A program made the position numbers and the translations under genes. From Cloeon dipterum (taxonomy: Eukaryota; Arthropoda; Insecta; Ephemeroptera; Baetidae): a DNA stretch of 64,000 nucleotides. The stretch lies in assembly GCF_949628265.1 (NCBI RefSeq), contig NC_088790.1, positions 9,924,545-9,988,544 on the forward strand, in the 5' to 3' direction. Under the pieces are notes generated by a model. That model searched no databases. It was not told where the DNA came from and saw only the letters and a list, made by a program, of their open reading frames with translations. Position 1 is the first letter of the stretch. Every line of letters begins with the position of its first letter. This document shows positions 57,601-64,000 of this stretch, piece after piece.

Positions 57601-60600
57601 CACAAGTAAATTCTGAGTCACCAGTCGCAAAAAAGATTGATTCCAATCAAGCCTGAACAGCATCAATAAGATTAAGGAGTTACAAAATCTTTTGAAATCC
57701 CTTGCCTTACCTGATGCAATATGTACAACTTCCCAGAAAATTTTTCATTTTTCAAAAAAATTAAACTCTGCTTTTCTTTCTGACATTTTAACGAGGCCCT
57801 GGCAAAAAAAGACAATTTAAAAAACGTCTTAAAGCAATCCTCGGTATGATAAATTGAACTGTCTGATGTTTCATACCGATTTCAAAGCGGCTCCTCTTCT
57901 TGATTTCAAAGAAAATTCGTCCGTAGAGGTAAACCATGAGCACGGTGGGGAAGTAGAAGTTGAAAATGGCAGCGGCAACCTTGAAGACGACGTTGCCTGC
58001 AAACTCGGTCTCGCAGACGTCCTGCGGATTGCGTCTGACTCCACTGTGCTCCACGTGGTGCCAGCTGATGATAGGTACGATCCACATGCACGAGATGAGC
58101 CACACCAGCCCGATCATGACCAGGGCGCGTTTCTTGGTGCGCTTGCGGAGGTAGCGCAGCGGCGACGTGATTGACCAGTAGCGGTCCACGCTCAGGATGA
58201 ACAGGTTGAAGATGGAGGCTGTGCTCGCCGTGTAGTCCGCCGATAACCAGAACTGACACACGGCCAGCCCGAGCACCCAACGCCCTAAAACAATTTGTTT
58301 GTTTTTCATAAATTCGGGAAGATAGCGGGCCATAGCAGTTTATGTTTTAAAAATATTTTATTTTGATTTGTCTCAAATCTGCCTCAAACCCCCATAAAAA
58401 TAAAATGCATTTAATAGCGATATTTTCAAAATTAAATAAATTTAATTAAATACAGCTTCCAAGGTAAAGTGAGCTTTTCTGTATTTGAAGAGATATTTCC
58501 TGATCAAATAGTTTCAGCCACTGGTTGTGGACCTAATTCATGAGATGCAATGGAACACGAGTTAAAATTCTTGTGAACTGATGTTCCATTCTAGCTCATA
58601 AATTTCGGCTACAACCTCGCCGAAACTATTGGAGCAAGAAATTTCTGAAGAATTGTACGGAAAAATATAAAATTCTATACACCGAGCAAGCAAATTTAAT
58701 TTTACCAATCCCGAGTGCATCTGCCTCCACCAAATAAAATATAATTGGAAACACGAGAATATAACAGATGTCTTTGGACTCTGGCCAAGTTTTGAAGGCA
58801 GCAATACCCTATTTTCAACTCAATTGATACATCAAATCGATTTTGGGTTATAAATTTTAGATAATTTTTTGGATCATCTTAATTCGAATGCTTCTTGATT
58901 TTTTTTAAATAGCTTGAGCTCGAATGAAGATTTACACGTTTTGGTGGTATTGGTTATTTGATGTCTTTATGATTTGGGCACAAGTTTGAGCTATTACATA
59001 TTGAGAATAAAACTGCTGAGCATCAATATGATGAACCCAATTTTGTATTTCCACTATAGAAATATTTAAAAAGCTGGAAAACAAAAGTATAAAAGGATTT
59101 AAATTGCGAGCTTTTAAAATAAAAATACAGTGAGTTTACTTCAGTTGAATAGCCAATGGCATGACCCCAGAAAAATTCGCAAAATCACACAATTTAAACA
59201 ATTTTTAAAAACATGGAAAACGAAAAATGTGAAACTGCCACATAGTAATATAGAGAGGGAAAACTTTTGAGGGTTCATAAATGATTAATTTTGGTTTCCC
59301 GCGAAAGTGAAAATCATTTGATCTGAATTCCACGAGCACATACACATTTTATAGCGTAGGTCGAAAGATAAAAAACATTATGCATTGATATTTTGACCAT
59401 TAAATAGCAATTTGAGCCAAATTAAAGCGACAAATTTGAAAATTACGGCAGGCACACATAGATCATTATGTTCTGCTAACAGGAAGATCTTAGCAGTGTA
59501 AATTTGCTCTTGAGATTAAGATTACCATTGAGCATAGTTTTTACAGAGCGTTAATTTTTTGCTTTTTTGCAATGATCCACATTATAAAATGCTTCAATTG
59601 GCAACAGTGAAAGTGGGATAGGCTTCAAAGAGAACATACGTTCTTTGAGCAAGTGAACCATCCCTTTGCAAAGGTCTAATTCGCTGTAGCCTTGCGGCAA
59701 ATTACTACATTAAATCGTTACCGCTCCACTGCTACCAAACTCCTCCTTGATCGACGAGTCTGTGTCCCACCGGCTGAAATGGTCTAATAAATAATTCAGT
59801 AACACCAGCCGCTTGTACAAAGGGTGAAAAACGTTATTTTTGTTTCCAATTGAGTGGAAATAAATTTTTTCTTGGAAACACCGAAGTTAAATTTTTTATC
59901 TATGCACCACCATTAAAAAACCTCTTACGGTGAGATTAAAATTATCACAAATTACAAAGTAAAGAATATATTAATACATTGATGAAGATTTTTTTTAAAT
60001 TAATAATTTGAACATTTCAGTGCTTAAACTTTGATTAAATCATTCCCAATGGCATCTTATGAAAAAAATGTGACTATGCAACCAGTTGCTCACAAGTGTT
60101 CACCGGGTGGCATATATTCATCACTCGCAAGCCTGAATACTATAATATTTATAGTTTCTGACAATCAGAGCAATCTGTCATTTGGCAGGAAACTTTAAAT
60201 TAAAAGACTTGGCTTTCCATGCAGCAAATTAACCTGACGGCTATCGACTTTGTTGACAGCTATATGTGTTACAAAGTTCCGGCTTTTCAACCAAGAGAAA
60301 TATGTTTTGCTGCCAACTCGGTTTGCTCTGCGTTGCGAAATTGATGCGGCAAGCGTGTCTTCTTCCTCTTTCGCCCGCGAACTTTCCACCGCTGTAATGG
60401 ATTAATGGAAGAAAACTCGACATTTTTTACTAAAACCACTCACGGCTAAACTGAATTATTCGTCGAGTGCAAGTGGGTCGAAAACCGAGCAAACAAAATC
60501 CTATTAAAAATATCGGATCTTCGGTTGAGCTTTTAAGGAAACTCAAATAATACGCCCATAAAACCTAGCTCTTCTACAAACAGATCAATAATAATTCTGT

Positions 60601-60720
60601 GGAGACGAGTGGAAATCTCAAAAACTAACCCGTGAGCGCGTAAACAGAGCTGATTGGCATGACGATGGCGCCGACAGTGAGGTCCGCAGCCGCCAGACTC
60701 ATGATGAACATGTTGGACAC
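54686..60720 (-). CDS. Histamine H1 receptor-like class A GPCR, TM2 to C-terminus (5'-partial)
   Basis: Four exons on the minus strand: 60720-60630 (TM2), 58284-57876 (TM3-TM5), 57257-56919 (intracellular loop 3), 55104-54686 (TM6-TM7 and tail); about 419 aa seen. The phases (1,1,1) agree. TM1 and the N-terminus were not found and should lie beyond the window. Key sites: LAAADL in TM2, Cys in AVCQFW, Asp in SADYTASTASIF (amine-binding D3.32), DRYWS, VRRNPQDVCETEF in loop 2, Lys and Asn in FKVAAAIFNFYFP (K5.39, N5.46 of H1 receptors), CWLPYF in TM6, WLGYVNSTLNPILYPLCN in TM7. Loop 3 is long, Arg/Gly/Asn-rich and ends in five prolines. Across TM3-TM7 it resembles vertebrate H1 more than muscarinic receptors. 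An uncharacterised muscarinic-like aminergic receptor is the main alternative. Confidence 0.88.
55105..56918 (-). other. GPCR intron between loop 3 and TM6
   Basis: Phase 1, donor GTAAGT, 1.8 kb, AT-rich. Nothing else recognised. Confidence 0.65.
57258..57875 (-). other. GPCR intron between TM5 and loop 3
   Basis: Phase 1, donor GTATGA at 57875; acceptor is the weak TTTTAAAG at 57258. No other content seen. Confidence 0.6.
58285..60629 (-). other. GPCR intron between TM2 and TM3
   Basis: 2.3 kb, phase 1, donor GTTAGT at 60629, acceptor TTTTAG at 58287. AT-rich; no further exon found. Confidence 0.65.
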
Positions 60721-63700
60721 CTGCGACAAGACAAATAATCTCTTAAAATTTACAGAATTGCCAATTGATTCTAAATTGAAAGAATTTAACAACGAACAAC
60801 TTCACTGAAAATGTTTTTTACACTTATCCTGCAGACTAGAAGAGTGGTCTTTAAAAAATTAATTACAAAGCAACAATTTGATTTTTTATTATTTAGAAAT
60901 TTTCCTATTTGTGGTCCCTTGCAAATTTTTTTTAAATCCATTTTCAATTTAAATCCACAACTTGGAACAAATTAATTTTTAATTTTGCACATTTTGTCCA
61001 AAAATTAGTAGCGGTTGATCGCATTTTTAATAACTCTACTTCAAATGCCTTTGGTTATAGCTTTAATACAATGGAGCAGGCTAATTATCTGAACTCTTTA
61101 AAATGATCGAAATCAATTACAATTAGAGAACAGCTATAACTATAAGCTATTATCATAGGTAATAAATGCTATAAGCTATTACCATAAGCACAAAAACCTT
61201 TGAACTGATTTTCACTAAAAACTATCCTGCTTTTTCGGCAATGTTTACTTAACCGCAAATTTCAAGTTTGCATAAGTGAAATGAGTTAAAGGATTTTCCG
61301 TGTTTAGCCAGTAGCAAAGCGAAAATAGCATAAAATATTTTCATAATGAAAAAATATCTGAGAGAAAGCACGGAAAATTTATTTTTATTCAACGGATTTA
61401 ATTTTTAATAATTTCGGAAATTAAAATATACATATCGCAAGAGTTTATTTTATTTGCGATCGGTAAGGTTGCAACAATTTGCACGTTGAAGTAATAATTT
61501 GCGCCACCAAACAGATCATTTGTGGGGCCAAGGTATCGGCATGTTGCCGCATGCTCGGGTCATGTGTGAATTTTCCGAATTCAAAATAAAGACATGCATT
61601 ATTCATAAGCGAGTCCCGTTCAGGGAAATAAGAGAACACACGATGAAAACAGGACCGAACGTCATTAAGAAAGGAAAATCCTTTAATATGTAAGGGATCA
61701 AACGGCTGCGAAAACAAGTTTCTCGTCCGTTTCGCTCTCTTGCAGAGAGCACGCAGTCTGTTTTCGCCAAGCTGATTTACGAGCCAAGTTTGTTCACCTG
61801 AGCTTACTTCATTTAAATTTATTGCGCAAGATTCGAAAGCAACCGGGCTGTTTGATTATTTATTTTTCTCTTTCGCGTCACCTCTCTGGGTTTCACTTCT
61901 GTCCGATCGAATATGAGACATATCGCAGCAGCGTGATTCGTTCTTTTCCTCTCTTTTTAAGCTGGAGAGGTTATTTCCCTTCCTTGTTTACTCGCCGCAT
62001 TTCTGGTAAACAAACCCGGCGAATCGTGTGTTGGAGTTAGCTAAAGAAATATGTTCTCATCAGAAATCCTAGCTTCTCGACATTTTCCTCTAGAATATTT
62101 CCATTTTTCACTTTATTAAACTCCTTGGGTCTAAAAGACCGGCGATAAGGGGCACAGGCAGAAGAAAATTTGCTCATAAACCGCAATGTTTTAGGTTGAC
62201 GATCTTGCCCTGAATATTCACAGGGAAAATGTTTCTTTAAAGGAGAACCAACGAACGGCAAGAGTCTTAATTAAGACTTTTGGAAAGGATTTCGTAACTA
62301 ATGCGGCAACCCATACGCGAACAGAGGTTTTAAAAAATTAGAATATTATTTTGGAATAGGCGACCACTCGAGGTTATTTTCATATTTAATATAAATGAAA
62401 CCAGGCTTCATCCTCGTTATTTAAAAGAATTCGTCGTTTTATTCGTCAGAATATTATTGAATAGTTTTTAATTTTAAAATAGTAAAGGTAGTTTTTTTTA
62501 ATAAAATCCTGATGCTTTTTGCAATAAAACTATGTATTTAAAAAGAGAAACTGAAAGCAGTTTTTAGATGGCACCTTTGCCTTCTTTCATTAGAACGGTC
62601 TGGCACACATTTTTAATAACGTGCATAGGCTGCGTGCTTTTTCACCGCAATTTACGGATCGCGCGTGCCCAAAAAGGTTTCCAAATTACGGACAACTGCT
62701 GGGATCCTCATCGCTTTGAGGCTTTTTATTAATTTGCCTCAAATGCGCACGCAGGTCCAGCACATCAAAAGCACACTCACCAGAATTTAATTCCAGTTTG
62801 GCGAGCATGCTGTCAACGGTAATTTGAAGCAATTAAGAGCGCATGAATGTAAAAACTGAAGCCTCTGCACACAAACAAAGTGTTATGAATACAAAGTGCA
62901 CCGTCCACTGCAAAAAGAATTTTTTAAATGCAGATGAGTAGTCCATAGCTAGACTGCGAAAGAGCGTGTGTTAATTTTGATGCAAGCCCAGTAACTGCAT
63001 TTTAATCATTATGAAGGGTGCTCTATTTAACAATTTTCGGAGAGCTTATGAATTTCTGTTTAAATATCTTTATAATAATATATTTCCTGCTTGTTCACTT
63101 TTTGCCATTGTTCATGTGACTTAATTTAAATTGACTTATGTAATGTACATGAATAAAGAAACAGATATATATCTGACTAATAATACTGTACACAAAATTC
63201 AAATGTCAATTTGATGATATAAATTAAAAATATAGAGTGGGTTGAGCGGGAAAATCTGGTCAAATAATGAAGCTCAAATGGACTAGCTTTAAATTACGAT
63301 TAACTGATGATTGATATCGTGAATGTTTAATAAAATTTTCACAGGCTATGTATATGTAAGCCGATTATCAATCAATCCTTTTGGAAACAGTGCAAAAATT
63401 CATCATAAATTTAGCTGATTAGGAGCAGTTGAATATTGATCTGTTTCCTTTGAAAAGAATATATTCGTATTAATTTAAGCCCTTCATATGGGTATCCAAA
63501 CACGGAAAATCTCGGAAAATTTATTGCTGGAGAGATATTAGTTAAATTAAGCAGCGTTCGGGTATCTGGGCGAGCTTGCAGCAAGGAAATCAAATTGGCG
63601 AAATTTCAAGTTGCGCACGCTAGAGAGGAGATTTATGAGTGCCGCACACGGAACAACATCGTTGCCTTTCAAATTTCAGGCGCTCGATTGCCTGCAAAAG

Positions 63701-64000
63701 CTCTCAAAGCTGCGCGGCCGGTCTTTCTGATTATGTGCCGACGCGTTTCAGCGAATTTCTCACCAATCTTCCTTAAAGTGATTTAAAATTCTGCACTGCG
63801 ACGCCAAGATTACATTATACAGCTTCCACGTGTTGTGCAAAAAAACGGAGTGCAGAAACGGCGAAGCTTCAAGCAGATACATACAGTACACGCCACTCGA
63901 CGGGCACTTTCAATTTTTTATCCAGGCTTTACTCACTGGGAACAAATTTGAATCATTTGAAAAAGGCTGGGATTGTCACCAAATTCCTATAAACGAAATT
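60721..64000. other. Probable GPCR upstream intron or 5' region
   Basis: No TM1-like sequence on the minus strand. A small ATG-containing candidate exon (about 62784-62812, MLAKLELNSG before a GTGAGT donor) exists but cannot be tied to the receptor. The rest is AT-rich, with somewhat GC-richer DNA at 63590-63900. Confidence 0.4.

Noticed and set aside
62784-62812. Candidate N-terminal exon of the GPCR (MLAKLELNSG before GTGAGT)
   Set aside because: No TM1 exon could be found between it and the TM2 exon, so the link is unsupported.
1-64000. tRNA, rRNA or CRISPR-like arrays
   Set aside because: Scanned by eye for T-loop/B-box motifs and regularly spaced repeats. A few partial GGTTC matches occur (e.g. 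near 33615 and 35650) but without cloverleaf structure. None supported.

Overview
The window is nuclear DNA of an arthropod, most likely an insect. It is AT-rich, with split genes, GT-AG introns (many only 51-66 nt), AATAAA signals and purely animal gene families. The order cannot be told from the sequence. I resolved thirteen protein-coding loci, nearly all by exon-by-exon reconstruction with matched splice phases. Two run off the window edges: a Highwire/MYCBP2 E3 ligase on the left and the N-terminus of a GPCR on the right.

Layout. 1-1.5 kb: last five exons of highwire/MYCBP2 (+). 3.0-15.4 kb: head-to-tail array of four LITAF-like genes (-), all with the same intron phases around the LITAF domain. 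18.9-26.4 kb: SHOC2/Sur-8, a Ras-MAPK leucine-rich-repeat scaffold (-), with a CpG-rich 5' end at 26.0-26.9 kb. 30.8-32.9 kb: a troponin C (-) with an intronless coding region and only one canonical Ca-binding loop. 34.9-37.3 kb: ADAL-type N6-methyl-AMP deaminase (-). 37.8-38.8 kb: a small secreted Pro/Ala/Glu-rich protein (-). 39.8-42.5 kb: cytosolic 2-Cys peroxiredoxin (+). 43.7-44.8 kb: DPH4/DNAJC24 (diphthamide synthesis) followed 14 nt later by a second two-exon ORF on the same strand. 44.8-54.1 kb: about 9 kb with no supportable gene. 54.1-60.7 kb: histamine-H1-receptor-like GPCR (-), TM2 to C-terminus. 60.7-64 kb: no coding exon found; probably intron of the GPCR.

The genes are mostly unrelated housekeeping, signalling and muscle genes; only the LITAF array is a clear paralogous cluster. 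LITAF proteins act at endosomal membranes. Copies 1 and 2 keep the N-terminal PSAP and PPSY motifs that recruit ESCRT-I (TSG101) and Nedd4-type ligases. Copies 3 and 4 do not, which suggests functional division within the cluster.

Most worth following up: (1) inverted repeats in the two introns flanking the first coding exon of SHOC2, a layout that favours exon circularisation; (2) the DPH4/second-ORF pair, which looks dicistronic; (3) an H1-type histamine-receptor-like GPCR in an arthropod; (4) a troponin C with the single-site pattern of stretch-activated muscle; (5) three GC-AG introns among about 40 inferred.
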